Assembly: GCF_030867095.1 (NCBI RefSeq)
Contig: NC_081824.1
Span: forward strand, 91,877,882-91,941,881
DNA: 64,000 nt
Direction of reading: 5' to 3'
From: Alligator mississippiensis
Lineage: Eukaryota; Chordata; Crocodylia; Alligatoridae
A program made the position numbers and the translations under genes. Below, piece after piece: positions 11,115-21,673 of the stretch (position 1 is its first letter; each line of letters begins with the position of its first letter). The notes under the pieces were generated by a model. It was not told the origin of the DNA. It saw nothing but the letters and a program-made list of their open reading frames with translations, and made no database searches.

Positions 11115-12536
11115 CCATAAGTCTCTCCCATTTTCAAAAAGGGGAGGAAGGAGGACCCGGGCAACTATAGGCCAGTCAGTCTCACCTCCATCCTTGGCAA
11201 AGTCTTTGAAAAAATTATCAAGGCTCACATTTGTGAGAGCCCGGCAGGACAAATTATGCTGAGGGGAAACCAGCACGGGTTCGTGGCAGGCAGATCGTGC
11301 CTGACCAATCTAGTCTCTTTTTATGACCAGGTTACGAAATGCCTGGACACAGGAGGAGGGGTGGATGTCATATACTTAGACTTCAGGAAGGCCTTCGATA
11401 CGGTATCCCACCCCATACTGGTGAACAAGTTAAGAGGCTGTGACTTAGATGACTACACAGTCCAGTGGGTGGTGAATTGGCTAGAGGGTCGCACCCAGAG
11501 AGTCGTGGTAGATGGGTCGGTTTCGACCTGGAAGGGTGTGGGCAGTGGGGTCCCGCAGGGCTCGGTCCTTGGACCGATACTCTTTAATGTCTTCATCAGT
11601 GACTTGGACGAGGGAGTCAAATGTACTCTGTCCAAGTTTGCAGATGACACAAAGCTATGGGGAGAAGTGGACACGCCGGAGGGCAGGGAAGAGCTGCAGG
11701 CAGACCTGGACAGGTTGGACAAGTGGGCAGAAAACAACAGAATGCAGTTCAATAAGGAGAAATGCAAAGTGCTGCACCTAGGGAGGAAAAATGTCCAGCA
11801 TACCTACTGCCTAGGAACTGACCTGCTGCGTGGCACGGAAGTGGAAAGGGATCTTGAAGTCCTAGTGGACTCCAAGATGAACATGAGTCGGCAGTGTGAC
11901 AAAGCCATCAGAAAAGCCAATGGCACTTTATCATGCATCAGCGGATGCATGACGAATAGATCCAAAGAGGTGATACTTCCCCTCTATCGGGCGCTGGTCA
12001 GACTGCAGTTGGAGTACTGCATGCAATTCTGGGCACCGCACTTCAAGAGGGATGCCGATAACCTGGAGAGGGTCCAGAGAAGGGCCACTCATATGGTTAA
12101 GGGTTTGCAGATCAAGCCCTATGAGGAGAGACTGGGGCACCTGGACCTCTTCAGCCTGTGCAAGAGAAGGTTGAGAGGTGACCTTGTGGCTGCCTATAAG
12201 TTCATCACAGGGGCACAGAAGGGAATTGGTGAGTATTTATTCACCAAGGTGCCCCCGGGGGTTACAAGAAACAATGGCCACAAGGTAGCAGAGAGCAGAT
12301 TTAGATTGGACATTAGGAAGAACTTCTTCACAGTTCGAGTGGCCAAGGTCTGGAACGGGCTCCCAAGGGAGGTGGTGCTCTCCCCTACCCTGGGGGTCTT
12401 CAAGAGGAGGTTAGATGAGTATCTAGCTGGGGTCATCTAGACCCAGCACTCTTTCCTGCTTATGCAGGGGGTCGGACTCGATGATCTATTGAGGTCCCTT
12501 CCAACCCTAACATCTATGAATCTATGAATCTATGAA
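11115..12536 (+). mobile_element. CR1 LINE, 5'-truncated, intact 3' half
   Basis: The element begins abruptly inside the reverse transcriptase region and runs to a canonical CR1 3' end. That end has 'gggtcggactcgatgatct', 'gaggtcccttccaaccct', then three tandem copies of an 8-base unit (atctatga) ending at 12536. CR1 elements insert by target-primed reverse transcription and usually lose their 5' part. Here the ORF1 and endonuclease regions are absent. The coding part has no stops or frameshifts, so this is the youngest-looking retroelement in the window. No target-site duplication was identified. Confidence 0.93.
11121..12440 (+). CDS. CR1 ORF2 C-terminal part: reverse transcriptase (5'-truncated)
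   Basis: The open frame runs 439 codons from just after a stop at 11118-11120; the first internal ATG is at 11256. It starts in the fingers region (PIFKKGRKEDPGNYRPVSLT). Next come motif A with its catalytic Asp (YLDFRKAFDTV), motif B (GVPQGSVLGPILFN) and the catalytic FADD box (KFADDTKLWGE). The CR1 thumb and C-terminal region follow ([52 protein letters not shown]). Full CR1 ORF2 proteins carry an N-terminal endonuclease and are about twice this length, so the product could prime synthesis but not nick target DNA. The copy lacks a promoter of its own; any translation would need read-through from neighbouring DNA. Family assignment is secure; activity is unlikely. Confidence 0.9.
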   Translation, partial: VSPIFKKGRKEDPGNYRPVSLTSILGKVFEKIIKAHICESPAGQIMLRGNQHGFVAGRSCLTNLVSFYDQVTKCLDTGGGVDVIYLDFRKAFDTVSHPILVNKLRGCDLDDYTVQWVVNWLEGRTQRVVVDGSVSTWKGVGSGVPQGSVLGPILFNVFISDLDEGVKCTLSKFADDTKLWGEVDTPEGREELQADLDRLDKWAENNRMQFNKEKCKVLHLGRKNVQHTYCLGTDLLRGTEVERDLEVLVDSKMNMSRQCDKAIRKANGTLSCISGCMTNRSKEVILPLYRALVRLQLEYCMQFWAPHFKRDADNLERVQRRATHMVKGLQIKPYEERLGHLDLFSLCKRRLRGDLVAAYKFITGAQKGIGEYLFTKVPPGVTRNNGHKVAESRFRLDIRKNFFTVRVAKVWNGLPREVVLSPTLGVFKRRLDEYLAGVI

Positions 12537-12915
12537 GTCCTCCCACAATGCTTTAAGAGAATGCTTGACTGCCTCCCAGGTGGACTTGCTAATTACATGG
12601 GCATAGTGGGCCCCAGGCCCTAGCAGGAGCAACCAGACCTGTTACAAGGTAGTTGTGGTCAAAACTTGGCACTTGTTCTTAAGTGTGCCTTGTATTTTAT
12701 CCACAGCTGTGCCTAATCCATGTAGAATCTCATTTAATGCTTCTAGGTCCCTATGGAACATTTCCATGGAGTATATCGGTGATATGATGTTTTTCCATAT
12801 TGGTTTCAAACTTCTAATTATACCTGGATTTTATTCTGACTGTACTTTATCCGTGAATTAATTGTTTTGTCACTGAGCATGGTACACTTTCCTAGAATTT
12901 AGAATAATCTCAGAC

Positions 12916-13190
12916 CAGTAGTTCTCAATCAGGGTGCTGTGGATGATGTGCAACTGCTAGGTACACAAACACCTACACATGATTCACATGATTAACCTAG
13001 AGATTTTAAGATAGAATCCATAGTGTCAAAAACCATCCTGACCTGATGTGGTCTTTCTGAGTTTTTGCGACAGGAGAATTGCTCTTTCATTTTTTAGTAG
13101 TCAAGAAACAAGTGAAAGCTATGAGCTGGCATTTGCTGAGGGATGCCTTGAGTGTAACAAGGGACAGTTTTTTGAGTTTAAAAAGGTTAA
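12916..13190. mobile_element. hAT-type short element, left part, interrupted by an LTR
   Basis: The left end 'cagtagttctcaatcagg' resembles the 'CAGTGGTTCTCAACC' ends of Charlie-like hAT elements. The body ('aacctagagattttaa', 'gaatccatagtgt', 'gaaagct..gagctgg') matches 23468-23794. The match breaks at the base where the LTR-like element starts and resumes after it at 14493 (gttaagaaccagtag). The two parts therefore formed one element before the LTR landed. Non-coding; would depend on a transposase from elsewhere. Confidence 0.72.
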
Positions 13191-14492
13191 CGTGGTACAG
13201 CACAGGTTTGGCCCACCTCTTTAAGAGGTTTGAGCAGGTTGTGGAGCAGCTGGCAGGTGTGGTGAGGCCTAATCCGGTGGTCACATGACCGCAAGAGGGC
13301 CCTTGGATTGGAGGAAGTCTGGGCAGGCCCTAGAAGCTGAGCTGGCATTTGCTGAAGGGAGCCAAAGGATGAGCATCACCCAGCCGGAGATCTGTTACTC
13401 CCAGAATAGTCTGGAGGTCAATGGTAGGAACTATGGGGAGGGTGGAGGTGCTGGGTCCTGGGGCATGACCAGAAACTACACACTGCTGTGGTTGGATGGT
13501 TTGATGGGGTTGCCTGTGGCAGGGCAATCTCAAGGAAATGCCACACCAGTGCCTCCCTAGTGAAAAGTGAGTATGGGGCACCAGAAAGACTCAGCCCCCA
13601 CTGCCTTGTGAATGACCCTGTGGAGGGGAAAGGCTAGGGGAACACACCACAACAGAAAAGCACAGGGCCAAGGCCCACAGAGTAGGACCTGGGGCCCACA
13701 GGGTGTAAGGCCAAGAAGCCCCAGTGAGGGGGGGTGTAGTAGTGGCCCCAGTGAGGGGATCAAGTGAAAGCTGGAGGCCACATAAAGTAGGGTCCATGGG
13801 GGGCTGAAAGACTGTACATAGGCCAGCCAGAGTAGATGCCCAGTGAGGGGCAGAGAGTGAGTGAGTCCAGTGAGGGTGGAAGAGTGGGCCCAGGAGCAGT
13901 CCAGAGTAACCATATAGTTCACAAGCCCAGAGAGTGGGAATAGTGTTGGGAGGGGCCCAAGACGCTAGACCTGTATGGGAGAGAGGGCTAGCTGCTCGAG
14001 AATCTCGACTGGTCATTGCTGGGGCCAGGACCATGAGGGTGAAAGGGCAAGAGAGAGTACCGCAAGGAATGGCCAGATTCCTGACCTGGAGTCCTGGCTG
14101 GCCTGAGATGAAGTCAGGGCCTGTGAAGCCAAAGGTCTCAGAGGGGGCCACTGCAGAGAGGGAAAGGGCTCTAGGGAGTTTGCAGCCCAGGATAATGACA
14201 GGGGTTAGGCTGCCTGAGTAGGAGGGATTCAAGTTAGGTCCAAATGTCAGACAGGAATGTAGTGGGGCCCAGTGTGGGGCCAGAGTGATATAGTGACGCC
14301 ATCTGCAAGGCATCGGACATGGTATAGGGACAGTATGAAGCCATGTATCAGGGCATTAAACGGGCAGCCTTCTGCCTAGGAAAAATTTCTGAGTTACATC
14401 AAAGGCATGGCAGGAAAGTCAGGTGGCCAGACTGCCCTAGACAGGTGGGCAGGCCAATGGTTGGACCAGCCTTAAGATGGCCCTCTGTCACA
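13191..14492 (+). mobile_element. Solo-LTR-like insertion (LTR-2) with 5-bp duplication
   Basis: The element runs from cgtggtacagcac... to ...ccctctgtcaca. The pentamer gttaa lies on both sides (13186-13190 and 14493-14497), and the flanks join to restore a hAT-type element. The terminal CG would be a decayed TG. Near the 3' end, 'catggcagg' and 'cagactgccctagaca' match LTR-1 at 60999-63039, and both contain repeated 'cccagtgagggg' phrases and 'gtagtagtg'. There is no internal retroviral region, primer-binding site or polypurine tract, so it fits a solo LTR left after recombination between two LTRs. Long frames across it (such as 13591-14313 on the minus strand) are GC-rich shadows without domains. 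Whether the parent was an endogenous retrovirus or Gypsy-like is unresolved. Confidence 0.72.
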
Positions 14493-14509
14493 GTTAAGAA
14501 CCAGTAGTG
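14493..14509. mobile_element. Right end of the interrupted hAT-type element
   Basis: gttaagaaccagtagtg continues the element broken at 13190; the intact relative ends gttgagaaacactg. The first five bases are the second copy of the LTR target duplication. Confidence 0.6.
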
Positions 14510-16440
14510 AATACAATAACTAATTAAATAAAGCAATCCCTCAGGCCTGCTTTTGGGTCCATGTGGATTGACTTCCTGCTTCTCCATGGTGCCCTGCTGA
14601 AGTTGCAAACCCTACCCAGGTCAGACTGCAGGACTGGTGCCCTAATATCCTTCTTCCATTGTATTCCATGTACAAAACAGAAGTTCCTTCAGTGCTCAAA
14701 GGGCTGCATGAAATAAAGGTAACAATTATTTGTTGCATATTTATGACATCTTTTATGGAAGGATTACCAAGGTCTTTAAAAGCATTCAGTCATTTTCACA
14801 CCATGCCTGGAAAGTACTTAAGGATTATTATGAACATACAATATTCTGTTATTTGTTAATCACTAAGAGACAGAGGCACAGAGAGGTTAAGTGACCCAAT
14901 AGAGTATCAACAGTAGAACCAGGGGAGGAATTTATGGCTGCTCCAAATCATAAGTTCTATTTGCACATGACCAAAGTACTTCTTTTAAATTTACTTGACC
15001 TAGGAAAAAAGTTAAGGTGCTTATACCCGTTGTTCTAAAAAAAACCCCTGACCTCTCAATAGACACTCCGGTAAGTGAGACTAAAATCAGACCCAACAGA
15101 GAGAGAATATTGAGAGATAATATTGATGACATGCTTTAGAAAGTTGGGTTCTGCATATGCTTATGTGGCTCGATTCCCTAAGGGGAGGAAAGCTTCTTTT
15201 AGACGGCAATGTGATGAGTCAAGGTATCGTGGCTGAGACTATAAGCGTTGGCTGTGTCACCATGCAGACATACAGACATTCAAAGAAACCACAGCACTTT
15301 GGTTTCTTTGCCTTGTCTTCTTAATCAAATTCAAGTTATGTGTATGTATACGTATTTCACCCACAATGCAAACAAAAGCTGTACAACACCTGAGGGTGGT
15401 TGGCTTTCAGAAATACCCATGGAAACATGATTCACATGGGGGTGGGGGGGAGTGGGGAAGAACTCATATGGTATTCACTCTAACTCCAACACAGGAAAGA
15501 GCATTCCACGCTTACAGTAAATGATCTAATTATATTACTGTAATACTCTCACATTTTTCAGCTACCTCAGCATGAACTCACAGACTTCACTTATGTAATT
15601 ATGGAAAACTTTCTACCAAACAAGAAGATTCCTTCTGGATGCCACATTGTTGGCAAGAGTTATATGTTTGTGTATAGGAAAGTAGTGTAAATAATAAGAC
15701 CCCCCCCCACCATTTATTATGCTAAAAAGGGCACCTATGTAAAAGGGCCATGACCACAATCAGATTCTTAGGGTCTTAGCTTTGCAGATTTGTTTGCTTT
15801 GGAGAAGTATAACTGTTAGAATTACTAATACTTGTGGAACCATGACCAAAACCCTTTCTCTGTTTTTAGTCAAGCTTTCTGCAAAGAATATGAGTGACAT
15901 AATTTAAGCAGGGAATGTAGCCAATCCTCTGTGATAAACATGGTTTAGCGAAGCAAATGCTGCAGCTTTCATTTTTATGATTCCAAATAAAGAAACAAAT
16001 TACTTTCTGTCCCAAATAGTGTTTATTGGTGCTGTTTCCTGCTTAGTGACTGTGTTCCATCTAAGAGGTTGGATCCATTTCACTGGTGGATGAAATTATT
16101 CCTGTCCAACAGCAGATCACCAAGTCTTTATGGACCCATGCACTGCTATCAAGTCACAAGGGCATCAGGGAGAAGGGTCTGTATACTCCCCCCCCACCCC
16201 ACCATTACAGAGAAAGGCAAAAAAAATCCAATAGTACATGCCAATCTGACCTCAAATATGACAACTGGTGTGACCTTGAAGGGAGGACTAAGATAGGACC
16301 CTCTAATCAGGACATTCCAGGTGTTGTAGTCTTAACAGGACCACTGGCACACCCCAGTCAAAATCCTCGGCCTTAGATTCAGCCAAAACCCAGCACTTCT
16401 AAGGAAGGTAAAAAGAAGCCTCTGACACCTGCATGGAGGA
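14510..16440. other. No gene recognised
   Basis: AT-rich sequence with a C run near 15700 and another near 16190. Frames at 16069-16296 and 16086-16376 (+) contain QQQITKSLWTHALLSSHKG, which reads better than random but matches nothing I know. No repeat ends were recognised. Confidence 0.4.
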
Positions 16441-16476
16441 GTTTACATGGAGGGGAAAAATTCCCTCCATGTAAAC
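16441..16476. repeat. Perfect short hairpin
   Basis: gtttacatggaggg at 16441-16454 is followed, after an 8-base A-rich loop, by its exact inverted complement at 16463-16476. A 14-bp perfect stem with a small loop could fold in DNA or RNA. There is no T run to suggest a terminator and no known role. Confidence 0.85.
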
Positions 16477-17118
16477 CTACTATGCTGCAATTTCAAGGCA
16501 TTTCAAATTTCTTTGGAACAAAAGGCACTTCAAAATGCTGTTATTATTACAGTTGCCATTAACATGGTTGGGTATAACAATCAACCTTCCATTCAGGATG
16601 CATGAAGAAGCAGTTGAATGCCACCACCTAAATGCCAGACATCTATGGAAAGGCTGCCAAGTAGAGAACACAGCTTCCCATGTACAGAACAGTGTTTAGG
16701 GCATTGATTGATGGACCTGCATAAGCCTTTGTTTTTGAAAGAAGTGAAAGAAAACACTGGAGAGCATGGGTTAATTTTTTTTTTTAAAATCAGGAACCAG
16801 CACTGGAAGTATAACCCTGAAAAAAGGAGCTAAACTTTGAAGGCAAGTGCTGACAGGAAGGTATTGGATGTATGACCAATATTCTTTCTCCTCTTGTTTG
16901 ATTTCCACTGTGTCCAGGGTAACAGGACTTTGTGCATTTTTTGTAAATTAAAAAAATTGCATCAAAGAAGTGCCTGACTCCTTCACTGGTTTCTCCTCCT
17001 AATGCACAGATCCAACAAAAGCATTTTTTTGGCCTATCACTTGGGTCAAAAAAGGTAAAACTCATGTGAGAAGCAGGACCAAAATTTAAAGGGGAGAAAT
17101 TGTAAGCTATCAAATCAT
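16477..17118. other. No gene recognised; left flank of LTR-3
   Basis: AT-rich sequence. It ends with the pentamer atcat (17114-17118), which is repeated at 18952-18956 on the far side of the LTR-like insertion. Removing that insertion would join this flank to the weak coding-like patch at 19021-19403. Confidence 0.4.
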
Positions 17119-18951
17119 TGTCGCAGGGCACCCCGGTGCCTGCTCCTAGAGAGGAGAAACTGCCAGGGAGAGAGCTCTGGCAGAGCCAATTGAGCACAGC
17201 TGCAAGTTGCCGGAGCAACTAAGGGGAGCCAGCTGCCTGTAGGGGGCAGGGCCTGGCCCTTATAAAGCCCGGGGCTGAGGCCAGGCTGGTAGTTCCCTGC
17301 CAGCAGCCTGGGAGGCAGGAGCTCCTGGAGTGAGGATGCAGAGAGAAGCCTAAGAGCAAGTACTGCAGTTACACTGAGCAATGTTGTTGGAGCCCATAGG
17401 GCTTTGAGTTTAGTTATGGCCATGCAGCTCATAGTTACGTTATAGCCTAGAGGCTTGTACGTTGAGTTTGTTTGGCTCTGTTGGTTACACCCGGAGGCTT
17501 GGGTGAGGGTGTAGGCGTTGGAGGAGGCCTCAATCATAGGTACCGTATAGGTACCTCATAGGGACCCCAGAGAGTGTGGGGTGCCCTAGTGCCAAGGGGG
17601 TGCAGTGTCCTCATAGGGACCCCATAGGGGTGGGGTGCTCTAGCACCAGGAGGGCGCAGTGTCCTCATAGAGGGCCCCACACTGGTGTGGGGTGCCCTAG
17701 CGCCAGTGAGGATGCGATCCTCATCAGGGGGGCTCGCAAGGGAGTGTGAGGCCCTGGCACCAGTGAGGGTGCGCTAGGCCCTGAGAATTGCAGGGCAGAG
17801 TTGTGGGGTCAGGTTAGCTCAGAGAGGAGTGGCTGAGCCTCATAGGTACCTCTTAGGTGCCTCAACGGGACCCCAGAGGGGTGGGGTGCCCCAGCGCCAG
17901 TGAGGGCATGGCCTAGTGCCAGGAGGGCGCATCATTCTCATAGCACCAGTGAAGGTGCAGCTTGCACACCAGTGCAGGAGCAACTGGCAGCGAGGAGCGC
18001 GACCAGTGGGTTGCGGGCACAACCAGTAGGTTGCAGATGGGGGACATAAACCCTGGATCGTGTGCGGGGTACATAGACCCCAGCCCCAGAGAGAGGGGCG
18101 ACTTCATTGGGAAGCCCAGGGTGGGCACGGCGAGCCCCAAAGAGGGGGAGCACCACATTGCATTATTGGGAAGCCTAGCATGGGCACGGCGAGCCCCGAG
18201 AGGGGGAGTGCCATATTAGGGAGCCCAGGACGGGCACAGCAGATGCCAGCAAGGGCATCACTTGCGGGGTACATAGACCCCAGCCCTCAAGAGGGGCGAT
18301 ACGGAGCAGCCCTCGAGAGGGGCATAGCGAGCCCGGCCACAGGCTAGTGCGGCAACACCCCTCAGACTGAGGCAGGGCACTGCGGTTGCCCCTGAGAAGA
18401 CGGAGAGTAGCAGCGCGGTGAGCCCGTATCGGAGATGGTAGTAGTGCGGTTGGCCTGAAGGACCGGAGGCCTGCTGGAGAGTCCCTGAGCGGGACCACAC
18501 TGTCAGGGAAGGCCCGGAGTGGGCTGGTCGAGAGTCCCAGTGAGAGGCTGGGTATTAGAGAGAGCCCAGAGTGGGCTAGACTACAGGGGAGGCCCCGGAG
18601 TGGGCGAGATTACAGAGGAGGCCTGGGAGAACGGGCGTGGTATTCTGACGGACCAATGTCCGGAACATCTGCGAGGCTTGGGGTGTGGTATCAGGGGAGG
18701 TAGGAGCCACGCATAAGGCTGGGGTGCCTGGGAAGCACCCATTGTATCGGGAGACCCCCCAGGGGGTCCGGGAGAACCGCAGGGACAGAGGTCCCGAGTA
18801 GCCGTGCCCAGGGAGTCATAGGCAGCCTCCCAACCTTATATTTACCAACAAGACGTGGCGGGCGAGAATAAGAGGGTGCCTTGGGCCGGCCTGACACGGA
18901 GCAAGGGACCTTGAGGAGATCACGGCCCTCCTGAAGGACCCCGCCGTGACA
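17119..18951 (+). mobile_element. Solo-LTR-like insertion (LTR-3) with 5-bp duplication
   Basis: Starts tgtcgcagggcacc and ends ...ccccgccgtgaca, so it has TG...CA termini. It is flanked on both sides by atcat (17114-17118, 18952-18956). A good TATA box lies near 17259-17267 (cttataaagccc), placed as in LTR promoters. Downstream is a block of short tandem-like units built on 'gcgccagtgagggc' and 'ggggtggggtgcc' (17560-17960), then units with 'cacggcgagcccc' (18120-18340). Near the 3' end, 'gacgtggcgggcgagaa' parallels 'gatgtggcaggcgagac' in LTR-1. No gag or pol frame was found inside. The long GC-rich frames are repeat shadows. Length is 1,833 bp, large for an LTR. The family is unknown to me. 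Confidence 0.78.
17259..17267 (+). promoter_or_regulatory. TATA box of LTR-3
   Basis: ccttataaagccc lies about 140 bp inside the left end of an LTR-like element, a plausible position for the U3 promoter. Inferred from sequence and position only. Confidence 0.45.
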
Positions 18952-19020
18952 ATCATCATGGAGTAAATTAGGGTACTCCTGAAATCGAAAACAGTCCAAA
19001 GGGATTAAAATAAGGATGTA

Positions 19021-19403
19021 AAAGGGAACTAGAGATTTCACAAAAATGGAATTCCAACAAATTTGGAATTTTCTCAAGCAGGTCCAAGAGGTGACTTAGA
19101 GCTCGAGGTAATACATTTGTTGGAGATATCACAAAAAAATGGAAGGAAGGCCAGCTACAAAACTCCCTGTCTAAAATGGCCATGAGCCACAAGGCTATCA
19201 AGAAAACAAAGGATACCAGGAAAGTTTTTCTCAGTCTGGACCTTGGTAATCTAGATGCTCTGCAGCGAGAGCTTGAGAAGCTAAGAATTCAGCTCCAAAA
19301 AGACAGAAAAGGGTCAGATAGCACTGTAGAAGTCAGCTCCCTGGATGTGGAATTGGGCCTGTCACAGGACTTTGGTGACACTGAACTTTTACATGGTTTA
19401 TAA
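19021..19403 (+). pseudogene. Weak coding-like patch, unidentified
   Basis: The frame at 19176-19403 reads MAMSHKAIKKTKDTRKVFLS, then a heptad-like stretch NLDALQRELEKLRIQLQKDR that would form a coiled coil. Upstream, in other frames, 'FTKMEFQQIWNFLKQVQE' also reads like protein. This suggests a decayed frame with indels, perhaps from an old retroelement, but I recognise no family. A host exon cannot be excluded; no convincing splice sites were seen. Confidence 0.2.
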
Positions 19404-19967
19404 CATGCAGTGGGGAAAGGTCAGATTTTTTTACTCACATAATACAATAATCTATTGTCTTAAGGGAACAGTTTTCTGGAAGACTTCTTTGGCTCAGTTC
19501 AGCATCACACCCCAAATGAATGGCTTAAGGGGTGGACAGAGAGGTTGTGGGGAACATCCTGGCAGCAAAGTTGAGTGGCCCAGCTCTAATGGTGCTGCCA
19601 GATTTATCCCTAGAAACAAGACTGAGTTTCCACCCCTGGAAGTCAGCCATGAAACTGAGCTGGTCAGGACATAGTTAAGATGTAAAATGAAAGGGAAAAG
19701 ATGTGACAATCTGAGCTGGCAGAGGACCTGATACTAATGAAGACTAGGCAATGCTCCAGTTTATAAACGATCAACTAGATTGGGACTTGCAGCTTGCCAT
19801 TAGAGAAAGCAGGTCAAATGTACTCTGAGATCCTGTGGAATTTACCACTGAACTGGAATCTTTTCTTGTGACTGGGCACCAGAAGAGGAGACAGTAGTTA
19901 GTGAGCCCTGGAAGCACGACTCTCTCATACCTGGGAGGGAAAAGGAGATCCTAATCTGGTTCGTTAT

Positions 19968-19969
<2 letters not shown>

Positions 19970-20010
<41 letters not shown>
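19970..20010. repeat. poly(T) run, about 41 bases
   Basis: Uninterrupted T tract. It could be the tail of a minus-strand retroposon, but no retroposon body was recognised on its right side. Confidence 0.85.
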
Positions 20011-20015
<5 letters not shown>

Positions 20016-21213
20016 TTAGAAAAAGTGATACTTTCTGTTGGTAAAACAAGAGTAATTGGCAAATACCTAAACACTAAAGGAAGAAAATAATTTAAATGCT
20101 GGCACTATTTTAAAATTCCCCATCCCCCATCCCCCCCAGTGGAGCACTTTTTAAAAAAATGGGCACTGTATTTGGCATTTCCTGTCTTCTGGGATCTCAC
20201 CTGACCTCTTTATATTTCAGTTCTCCAATATAATAGCCAATGCCTTTACAGTTACTTCAGCCAATTTCTTGAGTACTCTCAGATGAATTTCATCAGGCTC
20301 ATTTATATAAGTAATTTCTTTGTAATGTAAATACAAGTCTGACCAGAACACAGCAGCATAAATTACTAGTGAAAGCTCCTCTCTTGATTTAGGAAACAAG
20401 AGGACACCAAGCAGGAAGAAACTACACAGTACAAGATTCAGTCTCACTGGTTTTGGTTAGGACTGGGTAGCTAAAAATTGGAATGGCAGTTTGGCAACTG
20501 ACTAGGTAATTGATCTGAGAAATGCATGAAAATAATAGATACTGGCTCAGATATAAGGTATTAGACCACACATGCTAGAAAGTTATGGAATAGTAGACCC
20601 AAAACTAAACCTCTTAATTGGTCACATCTGAGGAACATACACTCATCCAAAAATTGTGAAAATTGGATTTGAGAACTGGACCTTCTAGAGTTTGAAGAAG
20701 TCTTGCTGGCCAAGATGCAGGCAGTCCTTGGACTTATGACACAATTGGTTCCTGAAAACTGTGTCTTAAGTCGAAACATTGTAACTCGGAACTGTTTTTC
20801 CCATAGGAAACAATGTTTATAAATGAGGATTAGTTCCTGAAACAAGGCCCAATACCCTATTTTCACCAAAAATAACCCAGAATTTTGTACTCAATCAATT
20901 ATAGATGAATAATCTAGCTACATTAATGCATTTATGTTGTAAATAGCAATCATATTGATTTGGAAGGACTTCTTTGAGGTGACTTTGCTGGACTTTTTGA
21001 AGGGCTCTTGACTGGAGTCTTCTCAGGAGTCTTGGTTGCAGGTTTTTCTGGAGTCTTGTCTGCTTTCAATTTACTACTGCTTTAAATTTAAGTAAGGATT
21101 AACAGATTAGTCTAAAAGTCTTGCTGGTCAGGAAACAGGCTTTATTCTCCTGATCTAATGGTGCAATTGATTGCACTGAGTTGGCTCAGCACAAATTTTA
21201 TACCAGGGGTATC
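20011..21213. other. No gene; possible decayed DNA transposon near 20712-21125
   Basis: The stretch from 20712 ('cagtccttggacttatgaca', 'cgaaacattgtaactcgg', 'cccataggaaacaatg') has the ring of a mariner/Tigger-type non-autonomous element that I recall from other vertebrates. I could not find its right-hand inverted repeat, so the assignment is tentative. Elsewhere nothing could be assigned; frames at 20217-20447 and 20561-20869 (-) show no domain. Confidence 0.3.
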
Positions 21214-21221
21214 CATTAAGC

Positions 21222-21665
21222 CAGGGCTGTCCAACTTCTCAGTGGCCAAGGGCCATATGCTCTGGCTCAGGGACACAGGCTCCCTGGGTGCAAAACATGC
21301 CATGTGGTCCTCTTGCTACTGCACTATCTTCCTCACTGCATGCTCCACCCCATCACATCATCTTCCACATGCTTCCCCCACTGCATGTCCTTCCTGCTGC
21401 ACAAGGCATCTGGAGCTCCTGCTGCCACATGGGCTCTCTTGCCTCACAGGGCCACCTGGATCTCAGAGTCCCAGGCTCTCCAGATATACTGTCATGCCTC
21501 CAGGTACAGGAAGTCCAAGCTGGAGAAGGGATGGGGAGCTGGGAGGCTCCAAGGGCAGCAGCAGCCAGAGCAATGGGGAGAACCGTGCCAGGAAGGAGTT
21601 TGGGGGCTGCATGTTAACCCCTCTGGACAAAATGTAACTTACAGGCTGCCAGTTAGACAGCCCTG
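21222..21665. mobile_element. hAT-type element with 'CAGGGCTGTCCAAC' ends
   Basis: The left end is cagggctgtccaac and the right end, inverted, is cagggctgtctaac (13 of 14 identical). The flanking octamers cattaagc (21214-21221) and cattaaaa (21666-21673) agree at 6 of 8 positions, which fits the 8-bp duplication of hAT insertions after some decay. The 444-bp interior is non-coding. Frames at 21158-21637, 21288-21617 and 21304-21678 lie across it without a domain. Confidence 0.72.
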
Positions 21666-21673
21666 CATTAAAA

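Noticed and set aside
13591..14313. 240-codon minus-strand frame
   Set aside because: It lies inside LTR-2, is rich in P/L/S/T from GC-rich repeats and has no domain. It overlaps another long frame on the same strand (13557-13922).
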